Shown: positions 1 to 9,044, counted from the first letter of the stretch. The stretch is 64,000 nucleotides of DNA from Algoriphagus aestuarii (GCA_017051695.1 JAFIDK010000007.1:124001-188000), one strand, 5' to 3'. Numbers and translations: made by a program. The notes: generated by a model from the sequence alone, not told the origin.

Positions 1-2602
1 TGTTGATCGTAAAATTGTTTTGGATACCAAATCTCCAAGATGGATCCAAGTGACCGATTTTGGTAGGGAATGGATCCCGGGTCGGCATGCCAGTATTGGC
101 ATCCAGGATCAATTGGCCATCTGCACTTTTTTGCCAAACTGTAGCATAGTAACTGTCAGCACGGTCACCTTCTTTTAGGTTTCCGAATTTCTCAGCACCT
201 CCATAAATGGCTGTGATTCTTTTGGTGAATTTTGTCCAATTGGCACCGATATTCCAAGTGAACTTCTCTCGTTTAATTGCAGCATAGTCCAGCATTACCT
301 CAAAACCATGAGTGGTGTATTCATTGCCATTCACTTTTCTGGAGGTATATCCAGATGCTTCAGAAATATTCAGGTCGATAATCTGGTTTTCATCTAAAAT
401 CTGATAATAGGTTCCTTCGAGACTCAACCTTCTCTGTGCAAATGAAGTAGAAAGACCTGCTTCGAAAGTTGTGGACTTTTGAGGCATAATTTCAGCATTT
501 ACCAGGCTGGAAGGATAGTTGACAGATGGAGTGGATCCATAAGTAACTCCCTTATTATAAGTTGAATAAATGCTATAAGGATTTAAGTCGCTCGATACCA
601 CTGACCATGAGCCATAAACTTTTACAAAGTCTATTGCTTTTGGCATGGTGATGAATTCAGAAACAATCGCACTGACAGATGCAGATGGGTAGAAATAGGA
701 ATTGTTCTGCTTCGGAAGGGTAGAAGACCAGTCATTTCTCGCGGTGAAATTCAGGAAGATAGATTGCCAAAGGTCCAATCCCGCAGATCCATAGATACTT
801 CGGATTTCTTTTTCTTCTACATAATTTGTTGCCTGAACGGGGCCTTGGGTATTGTTAAGGCTGTACACATAAGGCACGATCAGTCCATCTGATGAGGAAT
901 AATCCTGTTTGTAATTTCTATAGAATGTAGATGCTCCAGCATTTACTGAAATGCCTACTGTTTCGCTAAGATTTTTGTTGTATGCAGCTAAAAAGTCAGT
1001 GTCCAAATTGAGTTGTTCGGTATTCCAAAATTTGTAATCCCCATTTCTTGAGTCCCCATAGTTCATATAGGATTTTGGGCTTTGCATATCCTCGAAAAGA
1101 CCTCTTTGTCTCGCTGAAACCCTTCCTTGAATGTATAAATCAGGACTGATTTGATACTTTAATTTTAGCTTCCCATCTACGACATTCCTGTTATGGACTT
1201 GATTGAGTTCGTGGGCAGCAAAGTATACGTTATTATACCAAGCATAATTGAAGTTAGCCTGTCGGTAACCTTCCAGACCTGGAACATACATGTGATCCTT
1301 TAAGTCCTGGCCATTTACATCATCGCCCATCCAAACCAAAATTGTATACATGTGGTTTTTAGGCCCATATCCGTAGCGGGGATAATTTGGGGAGTATACT
1401 TTATTATAGCTCAAAGTTGCGTCTAACTGGAGTTTTTCACTCAGTTTGAATGCGGAATTGAAATTGAAGCCACCTGTGTTGACAGAGGTGTTAGGTACCT
1501 GACCTCTTTGGTAAGCATAATTTGCAGAAAATCTTACTTGGGCTTTTTCCCCTTGGTAAGCAATGGAAATATCATTTTTAGTCACTACACCGGTTCTCAA
1601 AAAATCCTTGAGGTTGTCATGGCGAACCCATGGAGTAGGTACCCGCTCGTATTTGGATTTATCATCATAAATTGTTCCTGCTACGTTTCCGTACCACTCG
1701 ATAGTTTCTCCGGTTTCAATATTTCTGATGGGGCTATTCCACTGTGGTACCATCACACCAGGCTCGAATTTTGGTCCCCAGATCATGTCTCCATCTGAGA
1801 TACCACCATCTGCACCATCCCAAAATTCATATTGGCCGTTGGAACCGTTACCATATTCTGTTTGGGTTTCGGGAAATACAGTAAATCCAGCAGTGACCAT
1901 GTTATTGGTGGAAGCGGTCACTGTTAAACCATCTTTTGAAGCATTTTTCCGGGTGATCAAAATCGCACCGTTTTTACCTCTGGAGCCGTAAAGGGCAGAT
2001 GCTGAGCCACCTTTGAGAACGTTGATGCTTTCGATATCCTCAGGGGAAATATCGAATAAGTCAGATTCCAATGGGATTCCATCCAATACAATCAATGGGT
2101 TTTTGCCACGAAGAGAAAAATTTGGAGATTGAAACATCCCTGTTGGGTTGTTAACTGTCAATCCTGCGATTTGTCCAGTCAGGGCATTTCCAAGATTGGT
2201 GGTGGCAGCTTCCCCGATTACATCCATTGGTACTTCTTGCGTGGCATAGCCAAGCTTCTTTTTCTGTTGCTTGATACCGATCGCTGTCACGACTACCTCG
2301 TCCAATGACTTGCTGTCCTCTACTAATGTGACATCGATGATGCTTCTTCCATTTACATCTTCTTCGATAGTCTCGAAACCGATAAAACTAAAAACCAATA
2401 CTGCATCCTCTGCAGCAGTGATCACATAGTTTCCTTCAAAATCTGCAACTGTACCTTTTGTGGTACCTTTTACCAAGACAGTTACGCCTGGTAAGCCTTG
2501 ACCTGTTTCGTCTGAGGCTTTTCCTTTGATCTGAACCTGAGCTAGCAGGATCATGGGGAGGAAAAGCATCAAAAAAGTCATACATGTAAAAATTTTTTTC
2601 AT
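1..2602 (-). CDS. SusC/RagA-family TonB-dependent outer-membrane receptor (partial, 3' end outside window)
   Basis: The reading frame opens at the ATG at 2602 and stays open to the left edge, giving about 867 residues; the C-terminal part and stop lie outside. It begins with a signal peptide (MKKIFT..., hydrophobic, ending near LLAQ), then a carboxypeptidase-D-like regulatory domain (residues about 22-100, with the usual 'G..LPGVTVLVKGT' opening) and the plug domain preceded by 'DEVVVTAIG'. The last visible residues (DPSWRFGIQNNFTI) match the closing strands typical of SusC proteins, so only a short end is missing. Family role: TonB-powered import of glycans or peptides through the outer membrane, normally with a SusD lipoprotein encoded just downstream, which would lie outside the window. 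The substrate cannot be told from sequence. Confidence 0.93.
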   Translation of the reverse strand, partial: MKKIFTCMTFLMLFLPMILLAQVQIKGKASDETGQGLPGVTVLVKGTTKGTVADFEGNYVITAAEDAVLVFSFIGFETIEEDVNGRSIIDVTLVEDSKSLDEVVVTAIGIKQQKKKLGYATQEVPMDVIGEAATTNLGNALTGQIAGLTVNNPTGMFQSPNFSLRGKNPLIVLDGIPLESDLFDISPEDIESINVLKGGSASALYGSRGKNGAILITRKNASKDGLTVTASTNNMVTAGFTVFPETQTEYGNGSNGQYEFWDGADGGISDGDMIWGPKFEPGVMVPQWNSPIRNIETGETIEWYGNVAGTIYDDKSKYERVPTPWVRHDNLKDFLRTGVVTKNDISIAYQGEKAQVRFSANYAYQRGQVPNTSVNTGGFNFNSAFKLSEKLQLDATLSYNKVYSPNYPRYGYGPKNHMYTILVWMGDDVNGQDLKDHMYVPGLEGYRQANFNYAWYNNVYFAAHELNQVHNRNVVDGKLKLKYQISPDLYIQGRVSARQRGLFEDMQSPKSYMNYGDSRNGDYKFWNTEQLNLDTDFLAAYNKNLSETVGISVNAGASTFYRNYKQDYSSSDGLIVPYVYSLNNTQGPVQATNYVEEKEIRSIYGSAGLDLWQSIFLNFTARNDWSSTLPKQNNSYFYPSASVSAIVSEFITMPKAIDFVKVYGSWSVVSSDLNPYSIYSTYNKGVTYGSTPSVNYPSSLVNAEIMPQKSTTFEAGLSTSFAQRRLSLEGTYYQILDENQIIDLNISEASGYTSRKVNGNEYTTHGFEVMLDYAAIKREKFTWNIGANWTKFTKRITAIYGGAEKFGNLKEGDRADSYYATVWQKSADGQLILDANTGMPTRDPFPTKIGHLDPSWRFGIQNNFTIN

Positions 2603-2967
2603 GCTTAATGGGATTTAGAAAGTTTAGGATAGGTGTCCTTTGATTTAATTAGGCTAAATGATTTTCCTTGATTCAGCCTTTGATGCAGCAAAATTATCGA
2701 CTTGCAGGGAGGAGAGATAATACATGCGATTATCTTATCTTTAATAAAAGAGTAATTTTATTAAATAAGTGTTAATAAAATGCTTGTTAATTTTCTGTTA
2801 TTTAAAAAATATCAAAAAAATAATCTAATTAATTAGGTAATTTTACGATTGAGATTATAAAGTATATTTTTTTAAACTAAGATATATTCTCAATAGCGTA
2901 ATTGACTAAACAGAATTTATCCCATAGAGTACAGGTGTATGAAATTCTTAGCTAGGTAGTAATGTGT
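2603..2967. other. AT-rich intergenic region upstream of the SusC gene
   Basis: 365 bases without a gene. On the minus strand there is one -7-like box, TAATTTTG (2696 to 2689), about 87 bases before the SusC start, but no TTTG box at the right spacing, so a promoter call is weak. An alternative sigma (ECF type, common for SusC genes) is possible. Nothing else stands out. Confidence 0.4.
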
Positions 2968-4347
2968 TTACTTTTCCTGCGAAACTCTCTCGTCTATAGC
3001 TTTGGCTCTTAATTCGATAAATTTATTAGGACCGTTTTCTGTTTTGATCAATTCAAAGGAATCATAGAGTTCGCCGATAGCGGTATAACTTTCAAATAGC
3101 AGATGGTCTCCTTTCACAGTAATAACCTGAAAAAGTTGGGTGTTTTCACCACTTCTATCTTTGGTAGCTCCCAGTTCTGTCCAGTCTCCTCCAACTTCAT
3201 ACATCTTTCCACCGCTGACCGAAACCACATAAACAGTTCCTGTTTGATCCCTGAGATTCACACCTTCCAAAACATTTTCACCAGGAGAAACCCTACCGCG
3301 GGCATAGCTATGATCATGTCCTTGCAGTGCGAGATCCACATGATACTTATCAAAAATCGGTTTCCAGATTTCTCTCAAGGTTGCATTGTCCCTTCCGGAT
3401 GAAGCAGAATACATAGGATGGTGGTAAGTGACGATAATCCACTTTTGTTTGGTTTTCTGTAGTAAGCTTTCCAGCCACTCTGCCTGGATTTCTAAATCTC
3501 TATTGCTGTTTAAAGATATTATCCTGGCATCTTGATAGTCCATGTAATAAACCGTTTCTTCCAGACCTTCAGGCCCATTTTTTGGCAAAGTGAATTGAGG
3601 TTGCCACTGTAAGGAAAGACTTCTGATTTTTTGGATGTTTTCTAAAGAGTCTTTTGCACGGTATTCATGATTTCCGGGAGTTGGTAAAGAGGGAATCATG
3701 CTATGGATAAAACCTCCAGCTGTAAACCATTCATGCCAGTCCTGCTCTTTGTGTGCCGTATTGATCAAGTCTCCGGCATGGATAAAAAACTTAGCGTCTG
3801 GGGCAGTTTTAAAACCTTCCCTGATTAACCTTGACCAAAGCTCCAAAATATAGTTTTGGGCATCTCCTACATATAGAAAAGAGAATTCTTTTTCAGTATC
3901 TGCAGAGGCCGTCTCAAATTGAAACCATTCACTCCAACGCTCTCCGTCACCAACTCTATAGCCATACTTGGTTGCTGGTTCCAGCTTGTCTATTTCCAAG
4001 GAGTGATAATGTGCCAATACCTCAGCAGTTTCGATTTCTCTGGCATCAAAAACCCCAGTATTTGCGGGGATGGTCTTTTTATTTTGCCAGAATTTTGGAT
4101 CTCCACTGGCTTTTGCGATCTCCACAAAACCTGAGTCAATCTCTGAATTTGTTCTCCAGGTTATTCCTATTTGACTTTCTGGATGTTCTCCGAAATTAAG
4201 TATGATCCTATCCGGGTAGACGCTGGGTTTGCTCCAGTCAGAATGGAATTTTGGTTCTTTATAGGGAGCTGTTTGGGAGAATGCCGTGAAAGAAAGACCA
4301 AGCAAAAAAACGGGTGCAAGGAAGTAAAAGAAGGTATTGATTTTCAT
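2968..4347 (-). CDS. Secreted metallophosphatase, purple acid phosphatase-like
   Basis: 459 residues. A signal peptide (about 1-24, ending TAFSQ) points to export. Residues about 40-148 form a fibronectin-like N-terminal domain as in purple acid phosphatases (ITWRTN..., ending in FQFET). The calcineurin-like metallophosphoesterase domain follows, with metal-ligand motifs in order: GDAQ (D162), AGDLIN (D193), GNHEY (N226, H227), YHHPMY (H309/H310) and GHDHSYAR (H344, H346). It should hydrolyse phosphate esters in the periplasm or outside the cell; the substrate is unknown. It is transcribed towards the SusC gene, 365 bases away, so probably separately. A perfect inverted repeat (4389-4409) lies 42 bases before its start. 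Confidence 0.88.
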   Translation of the reverse strand: MKINTFFYFLAPVFLLGLSFTAFSQTAPYKEPKFHSDWSKPSVYPDRIILNFGEHPESQIGITWRTNSEIDSGFVEIAKASGDPKFWQNKKTIPANTGVFDAREIETAEVLAHYHSLEIDKLEPATKYGYRVGDGERWSEWFQFETASADTEKEFSFLYVGDAQNYILELWSRLIREGFKTAPDAKFFIHAGDLINTAHKEQDWHEWFTAGGFIHSMIPSLPTPGNHEYRAKDSLENIQKIRSLSLQWQPQFTLPKNGPEGLEETVYYMDYQDARIISLNSNRDLEIQAEWLESLLQKTKQKWIIVTYHHPMYSASSGRDNATLREIWKPIFDKYHVDLALQGHDHSYARGRVSPGENVLEGVNLRDQTGTVYVVSVSGGKMYEVGGDWTELGATKDRSGENTQLFQVITVKGDHLLFESYTAIGELYDSFELIKTENGPNKFIELRAKAIDERVSQEK

Positions 4348-4388
4348 AGAGATCTAAATAAAAGTCTGACCCCTAAGATATGTGTAAA

Positions 4389-4409
4389 AATTTCTTTCTT
4401 AAAGAAATT
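4389..4409. repeat. Perfect 9-bp inverted repeat upstream of the phosphatase gene
   Basis: AATTTCTTT and AAAGAAATT flank a CTT spacer. It lies 42 bases upstream of the phosphatase start codon. It could be an operator or a weak hairpin in the 5' leader; AT-rich palindromes also occur by chance. Confidence 0.3.
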
Positions 4410-4463
4410 GAAAATTCCTAGCATTTTGATAGCATCAGGGTAATCCTAAGGAAATAAAGAGCA

Positions 4464-4497
4464 TAAAAAAAGCCTGACACTTTTCAGTATCAGGCTT
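4464..4497 (-). terminator. Rho-independent terminator of tRNA-Ser
   Basis: On the minus strand a 12-bp stem (AAGCCTGATACT with AGTGTCAGGCTT, one U-G wobble) closes a GAAA tetraloop and runs into a U-rich tract. It starts four bases after the tRNA 3' end. Confidence 0.85.
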
Positions 4498-4501
4498 GCT
4501 G

Positions 4502-4586
4502 CAGAGGAGGAGGGATTCGAACCCCCGGTACCTTGCGGTACAACGGTTTTCAAGACCGCCGCATTCGACCACTCTGCCACTCCTCT
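4502..4586 (-). tRNA. tRNA-Ser (anticodon UGA)
   Basis: Read on the minus strand. The acceptor stem AGAGGAG pairs with CTCCTCT, and the discriminator is G73. The anticodon loop CTTGAAA sits on stem GCGGT/ACCGT and gives anticodon UGA (serine, UCN codons). The long variable arm, which includes TACCGCAAGGTA, is that of a class II tRNA, and the T arm carries GGTTCGAATCC. CCA is not encoded. Length is 85 nt. A full promoter (4623-4653) and a terminator (4464-4497) flank it, so it is a monocistronic gene. Confidence 0.97.
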
Positions 4587-4622
4587 AGGTCTGTATCAGG
4601 TTTATTCCCCTGATTTGGTTTG

Positions 4623-4653
4623 CAAAGGTATTATAATTGACAAATTTTGCAAA
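4623..4653 (-). promoter_or_regulatory. Bacteroidota-type promoter of tRNA-Ser
   Basis: On the minus strand TTTG (4653-4650), a 19-base spacer, then TACCTTTG (4630-4623). This matches the Bacteroidota primary-sigma consensus. Transcription should start near 4616, about 30 bases before the tRNA. Confidence 0.8.
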
Positions 4654-4792
4654 GCCTAAATTTCATTTTTATTATAAGCTTCTGATTATTTTGAGCTTAA
4701 ATTTTTCATTGCGTATTCAATTGATGGAAATTTTAAATTTTCACCTTCAGAAGTAGGCTGTTTTTCCCTTTGAAAATTCAAATTTCACTGTT

Positions 4793-5776
4793 TCAATCGT
4801 TGTTTTTGCTGATGATGGGTTCGTACTTTTCTTCTTCCTCAAACTCCCGAAGCTTTTTTTCCTCATCTACCAAATCAAGACTTACATTGACCTCAAAACA
4901 TACCAAGACGATCAGGGAAGTGATCAACAACCACAGCATCAAAGCGATCAGCGTTCCGATGGATCCATAAAGTTTGTTGTAGCTGGCGAAATTATTTAAG
5001 TAAAAAGTAAACCCATAGAATCCCAGTGTGATCAATAAGCCACCCAACCTTGCCCCAGTAGAAAAGAATTTCCATTTATCATGGACTGCTGGCGCAAATC
5101 TGAAAATGAAAGCAGTCGTGATATAAAACATAAAAAGTAGAACGAGGAATTTTAAAGTCGAAAACAAAAAGATCATGAAACCTGAATTGAACACTTGCAA
5201 TTCATCTAGCCTTTGAATCACAATGCTGCCAATAATCATAACTGTACTGGCGGCAAAAATCGTCAATACTAAAATCAATACGATGCTTGCTGCAATTGCT
5301 CTGGATTGGAAAAATCCCCGGTTTTCTTTCGTTTGATACACAGAATTAAAGGAGTTCATCATGGAAACTACTCCCTGTGTGGAGGAAAATAAAGCGAAGA
5401 AAAAACCCAATGATATCAGACTTTGCCTAGGACGTGAAACAATGTCCATGATGGTCGTTTCAGCTTGCGCATATAACTCACCCGGTAGGATCTCTTGAAT
5501 AAAGGTCAGGATGTTTTGAGTGGTGACAATCGGGAAAAAATCCTGTAAATAGGGTATGATGTTCAGAAGAAATAATATCAATGGAAATAATGCCAAAGTA
5601 AAACTGAAAGCCACTGAACCTGCCCTCTCAATGATGTCGTCTTTTTGAAGTTGAAGAATAAAAATTCTTCCGACATCATATAGGTTTTTATCGGGGTCGC
5701 CGAAATGGACCTTTTGAAAATATTTGGCCTTCTCTAACAGGCGATCCTGAAATAATAGAATCTTTTCTTTGACCAC
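4793..5776 (-). CDS. YihY/virulence factor BrkB family membrane protein
   Basis: 327 residues with about six membrane helices between residues 45 and 295 and hydrophilic ends; the C-terminus is rich in Glu and Lys. Family marks include 'AGSVAFSFTLALFPLILFLL' near residue 55 and the closing 'NFASYNKLYGSIGTLIALMLWL' type block around 260. The family was once called ribonuclease BN, but that activity belongs to another protein; its real role is unsettled. The start used is GTG at 5776, because an in-frame stop lies two codons upstream. It begins 11 bases after the thioesterase gene and is probably the last gene of the mltG operon. Confidence 0.88.
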   Translation of the reverse strand: MVKEKILLFQDRLLEKAKYFQKVHFGDPDKNLYDVGRIFILQLQKDDIIERAGSVAFSFTLALFPLILFLLNIIPYLQDFFPIVTTQNILTFIQEILPGELYAQAETTIMDIVSRPRQSLISLGFFFALFSSTQGVVSMMNSFNSVYQTKENRGFFQSRAIAASIVLILVLTIFAASTVMIIGSIVIQRLDELQVFNSGFMIFLFSTLKFLVLLFMFYITTAFIFRFAPAVHDKWKFFSTGARLGGLLITLGFYGFTFYLNNFASYNKLYGSIGTLIALMLWLLITSLIVLVCFEVNVSLDLVDEEKKLREFEEEEKYEPIISKNND

Positions 5777-5787
5777 AAGCTAATACT

Positions 5788-6192
5788 CTAAAAGTACGGT
5801 TTCAATAAAGCTAATAAATTCTGCGGAGGTCTGGTTGGCTGATGACTTCCTTTTTTCAAAAATGCCAAAGTTGTCCAGCCTTTGGTTATCAGCTCATTTT
5901 GCTCATTGATTACCTCGTATTCAAATTTGATTTTGACACCTGGCAAAGAAGGAATCGTCGTTTTTATGGTCAAAAGTTCATCGTATTTGCCAGGTTTGAG
6001 ATAGGTATAATGGCTTTCTAAAACCGGCATCATGATGCCATTATCTTCCATTTCCTTATAGCTAAATCCGATTTTCCGCATTGCTTCCACTCTACCTACC
6101 TCGAAATACATGGCATAATTCCCATAGTACACATAGCTCATCTGGTCAGTTTCTGCGTATCGAACTCGGATTTGGGTATCAGAAATGTACAT
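5788..6192 (-). CDS. Acyl-CoA thioesterase, YbgC/FadM-type hotdog protein
   Basis: 134 residues from the ATG at 6192; a TTG two codons upstream (6198) would overlap the mltG stop and is less likely. The single 4HBT hotdog fold shows 'RVRYAETDQMSYVYYGNYA', with the aspartate expected in the active site, followed by 'YFEVGRVEAMR'. The family hydrolyses acyl-CoA thioesters in the cytoplasm; in many bacteria YbgC is tied to phospholipid or envelope metabolism. It sits between mltG (2 bases) and the yihY-like gene (11 bases), so the three are likely one operon. Confidence 0.88.
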   Translation of the reverse strand: MYISDTQIRVRYAETDQMSYVYYGNYAMYFEVGRVEAMRKIGFSYKEMEDNGIMMPVLESHYTYLKPGKYDELLTIKTTIPSLPGVKIKFEYEVINEQNELITKGWTTLAFLKKGSHQPTRPPQNLLALLKPYF

Positions 6193-6194
6193 GA

Positions 6195-7238
6195 TCAATA
6201 AATTTTTGCGGCATTCAAGGCAGCCTGATAACGCCTTGCATTCGCATTATGTTGAGCTAAATTGGTCGCAAATGCATGGTAGCCAGAAAAATCTTCTTTG
6301 GCACAGAAATACAGGTAATTATGATCTTCAGGGTTCAAAACTGCCTCAAGTGAATTTATGTCTGGAAGGTTTATTGGACCTGGAGGCAAGCCAGTGTATT
6401 TGTAGGTATTATAAGGACTTTCTATTTCTTTATGAACATTCAGCACTCTCTTGAGACTGAAATCACCCACAGCAAAAACCAAGGTAGGATCCGCCTGAAG
6501 AGGCATATTCAATCGAAGGCGATTCAAATAAACCCCGGCGATTTTTGGTCTTTCGTCCGATTTTTGGCTTTCTGACTGGACGATGGAAGCCAAAGTGCTC
6601 ACCTCTTTTGGAGTCATCCCTAAAGCTGTAGCTTTTTCTTTTCTTTCCGGGGTCCAAAAAGTCTGATATTCCTTATACATTCTGTCAAAAAGAGCTTCGG
6701 CGCTGGTATTCCACCATACTTCATAGGTATTGGGAATAAACATACTCATGATTGTTTCTTCCTCGAATTCGAACTTCCGGATGTATACAGAATCTTGGAT
6801 CAGGTCAAGGAATTGTTGCTCGCTGATTTCCAGATTGGAGGTGATCTTTTCAGCCAGGTCTTCTTTCGTCCTGATATTATTGAATGTGATCCGTACGGGT
6901 GTTTGATTTCCGGATCTTAAAAGCCTGACAAGATCTAAATTCGTCATTTTAGGACTGACGATGTAGAGCCCTGGTTTCACAGCCTCTTGGTACCCCAAAA
7001 CTTTGGATACAAAGGAAAAGCTGACCATGTCATTGACTACTTTGTCTTTATAAAGCTGATTGCTGACTTGTTTAAAGTTCGCATTGCTTGGTATTTTCAG
7101 AGTGTAACTCTGTTCGGTTTCCAGTAAGGTATTTGGACTGAAAAACACCTGGTAGAAATAAAAAGACATGGAAATTGCCAAAACCGAAAAGGAAATGATC
7201 AATACCAGAAATAATTTGTTCTTTTTCTCGCTTCTCAT
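6195..7238 (-). CDS. mltG: Endolytic peptidoglycan transglycosylase MltG
   Basis: 347 residues. One N-terminal membrane helix (about 8-30) anchors it in the inner membrane with the rest in the periplasm. A LysM-like region is followed by the YceG/MltG catalytic core: 'LASIVQSESQ' with the probable catalytic glutamate E223, then 'ERPKIAGVYLNRL', 'MPLQADPT' and 'GLPPGPI' near the end. MltG cuts nascent glycan strands and sets their length. It is the first gene of a probable mltG-thioesterase-yihY operon, divergent from the Nudix gene across 90 bases that contain two inverted repeats. Confidence 0.93.
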   Translation of the reverse strand: MRSEKKNKLFLVLIISFSVLAISMSFYFYQVFFSPNTLLETEQSYTLKIPSNANFKQVSNQLYKDKVVNDMVSFSFVSKVLGYQEAVKPGLYIVSPKMTNLDLVRLLRSGNQTPVRITFNNIRTKEDLAEKITSNLEISEQQFLDLIQDSVYIRKFEFEEETIMSMFIPNTYEVWWNTSAEALFDRMYKEYQTFWTPERKEKATALGMTPKEVSTLASIVQSESQKSDERPKIAGVYLNRLRLNMPLQADPTLVFAVGDFSLKRVLNVHKEIESPYNTYKYTGLPPGPINLPDINSLEAVLNPEDHNYLYFCAKEDFSGYHAFATNLAQHNANARRYQAALNAAKIY

Positions 7239-7265
7239 ACGGGCTCAAAAATAGGGAAAATTCCT

Positions 7266-7304
7266 TTTAGAGGGATTACTCTAAAGATTCTAGGTCGAAT
7301 CTTT
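7266..7304. repeat. Two interlocked perfect inverted repeats between mltG and the Nudix gene
   Basis: TTTAGAG-N6-CTCTAAA (7266-7285) and AAAGATTC-N6-GAATCTTT (7283-7304) share three bases (7283-7285). Both have 6-base centres. The two hairpins would exclude each other in RNA; in DNA they could be adjacent operator sites for the divergent genes. Confidence 0.45.
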
Positions 7305-7328
7305 CAGCTTCCTTTTATATTTAACTCC

Positions 7329-7757
7329 ATGAAAGCCATTCCTGTTACCTGCGCAATAATTATTCGACAAGAAAAAATTCTAGTTGCCAAAAGATCTGAA
7401 TCAATGAGTTTGCCTGGATTTTGGGAGTTTCCCGGCGGAAAAATCGAAGAAGGAGAGAGCCCCGAAGAATGCCTGATCAGGGAAATAAAAGAAGAATTGG
7501 GCATCGTAATAGCTATCCATGGTCAACTCACATCCAGTAAATTTGACTATTCTCAGAACACAGAAATTGAGCTGATTCCTTTTATTTGTACTTGGGAAGC
7601 AGGTGAAATCAACCTTCAAGAGCATGAATCCATTCTATGGTTACAGATCAGTGATTTACAGGGTTTGGATTGGGCACCTGCAGATATTCCAATTTGGAAG
7701 GAACTTTCTGAAAAATGGCAGGCTTTTCGAAGCATGACTTCAAACAAGGAAATTTAA
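7329..7757 (+). CDS. Nudix hydrolase, MutT-like NTP pyrophosphohydrolase
   Basis: 142 residues. A complete Nudix box lies at residues 37-59: G-x5-E (E43), then R51-E52-I53-K54-E55-E56-L57-G58. The sequence just before it, 'GFWEFPGGK', is that of the MutT/8-oxo-dGTP diphosphatase group, which cleans oxidised nucleotides from the pool to prevent mutation. Substrate choice cannot be proved by sequence. Six bases separate it from the YciO/Sua5-type gene downstream, so they are probably cotranscribed. Confidence 0.9.
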   Translation: MKAIPVTCAIIIRQEKILVAKRSESMSLPGFWEFPGGKIEEGESPEECLIREIKEELGIVIAIHGQLTSSKFDYSQNTEIELIPFICTWEAGEINLQEHESILWLQISDLQGLDWAPADIPIWKELSEKWQAFRSMTSNKEI

Positions 7758-7763
7758 AGACTT

Positions 7764-8393
7764 ATGGCAGCTGAGTTTATAAGGATATATGAGGAAAATC
7801 CAGATCCAAAAAGGATCAGGCAGGTAGTTGAAGTCCTTCGAAATGGCGGTGTGATTATTTATCCTACTGATACTGTATATGGTTTGGGATGTGATATCAC
7901 CAACCTCCGCGCGGTGGAGAAAATCTGCCGTATCAAAGGAATCAATCCCAAAAAACATAATTTCTCGTTTATCTGTGCTGACCTCAGTAATATCGCCCAG
8001 TACACAAGAGTGATTACCAAACCGGTTTTCAAAATGATGAAGAAAGCTCTTCCAGGTCCTTTCACTTTTATTTTGGAAGCGAATACACAGGTGCCAAAAA
8101 TTCTTCATAGCAATAAAAAGACTGTTGGTATCCGTGTTCCGGCACATAATGTACCTAGATTGATTGTTGAAGAATTAGGCCAGCCACTTTTGTCTACTTC
8201 GATTCGGGATGAAGATGAGGTTTTAGAATATAGCACCGATCCGGAATTGATTTTCGAAAAGTACGAACACCAAGTGGATTTGGTAATTGATGGTGGCTAT
8301 GGTCAGAATGTCGGTTCTACGATCTTAAATTGTATCGGGGATGAAGTGGAAGTGCTCAGAGAAGGACTCGGTCAGTTGGAAGATATCCTGTGA
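7764..8393 (+). CDS. L-threonylcarbamoyladenylate synthase / YciO-type YrdC-fold protein
   Basis: 209 residues with a single YrdC domain: 'GGVIIYPTDTVYGLGCD', then 'ICRIKGINPKKHNFSF' and 'PGPFTFILEA'. Sua5/TsaC enzymes make threonylcarbamoyl-AMP from threonine, bicarbonate and ATP for the t6A base next to the tRNA anticodon. The flanking pattern (start 'FIRIYEENPD', 'KKHNFSFIC', 'LLSTS', 'QVDLVIDGGY', 'VLREG') resembles E. coli YciO more than TsaC, and YciO is thought to be much weaker in this reaction. Which function holds depends on whether a second TsaC/Sua5 exists elsewhere in the genome. It lies in the Nudix-YciO-WbqC run. Confidence 0.85.
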   Translation: MAAEFIRIYEENPDPKRIRQVVEVLRNGGVIIYPTDTVYGLGCDITNLRAVEKICRIKGINPKKHNFSFICADLSNIAQYTRVITKPVFKMMKKALPGPFTFILEANTQVPKILHSNKKTVGIRVPAHNVPRLIVEELGQPLLSTSIRDEDEVLEYSTDPELIFEKYEHQVDLVIDGGYGQNVGSTILNCIGDEVEVLREGLGQLEDIL

Positions 8394-8423
8394 TCTATAA
8401 ATCAACTAGTTGAATTAATCAAT

Positions 8424-9044
8424 ATGAAAAAAGTCGCAGTAGACTTACATTTTTTACCTTGTTTGGAATTTTTCACCGCGATCGTTCAGGCTGATGAAGT
8501 TCTGATTTCTCCTTCTGAATTCTACCAAAGACAATCCTATCTCAATAGAACCCGGATTCGACTAGCCAATAAAATTGAAACCTTGAGTGTTCCGATCCAA
8601 GGGAGAAGACCTAGGATACCATTGTCCAAAGTAAAAATCGATTATTCCCAAAATTGGCAGAAAATTCACTTGCGTGGAATTCAGTCTGCCTATGGAAAAG
8701 CACCTTTTTTTGAATTTTATTTTCCATATATGGAGCCGATTTTTTTGAAAGAACATGCAAGTTTGTGGGATTTAAACTATGAAATGCTGACAATATGTCT
8801 TAGGCTCATGAAGTTTTCTGGCAAGGTGACGGTATGTAGAAATTTGGATGAAGTAGACATCGATTTGGACTTAAGAGGCCAAATAAGCCCCTCAAGCTCC
8901 TTTCTGGTAAGAAATCTTTATAAACCTGTACCCTATACACAACTTTTTGGCTTAGACTTTGAGCCTAATCTTAGCGTTATCGACCTTTTGTTTTGTACAG
9001 GTCCGGAGGCAAAAAAGCTTTTGTTAAGATCTATAAAAATTTAA
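8424..9044 (+). CDS. WbqC-family protein
   Basis: 206 residues, no signal peptide or membrane helix. It carries the hallmarks of the WbqC-like family (PF08889): 'DLHFLPCLEFF' at the start, 'SYLNRTRIRLANKIETLSVPIQ' and 'YGKAPFFEFYFP'. Members have been found in O-antigen clusters and elsewhere; the biochemical role is not established. It is the last gene of the run that starts with the Nudix gene, since a clean terminator follows its stop by a few bases. Confidence 0.85.
   Translation: MKKVAVDLHFLPCLEFFTAIVQADEVLISPSEFYQRQSYLNRTRIRLANKIETLSVPIQGRRPRIPLSKVKIDYSQNWQKIHLRGIQSAYGKAPFFEFYFPYMEPIFLKEHASLWDLNYEMLTICLRLMKFSGKVTVCRNLDEVDIDLDLRGQISPSSSFLVRNLYKPVPYTQLFGLDFEPNLSVIDLLFCTGPEAKKLLLRSIKI

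Noticed and set aside
1508-1991. Plus-strand open frames over the SusC gene
   Set aside because: They are antisense shadows of a long, well-matched SusC reading frame.
7246-7253. TAnnTTTG-like box (minus strand) before mltG
   Set aside because: It is only 8 bases from the start codon and has no -33 box at 19 bases, so a promoter call would need a leaderless message.
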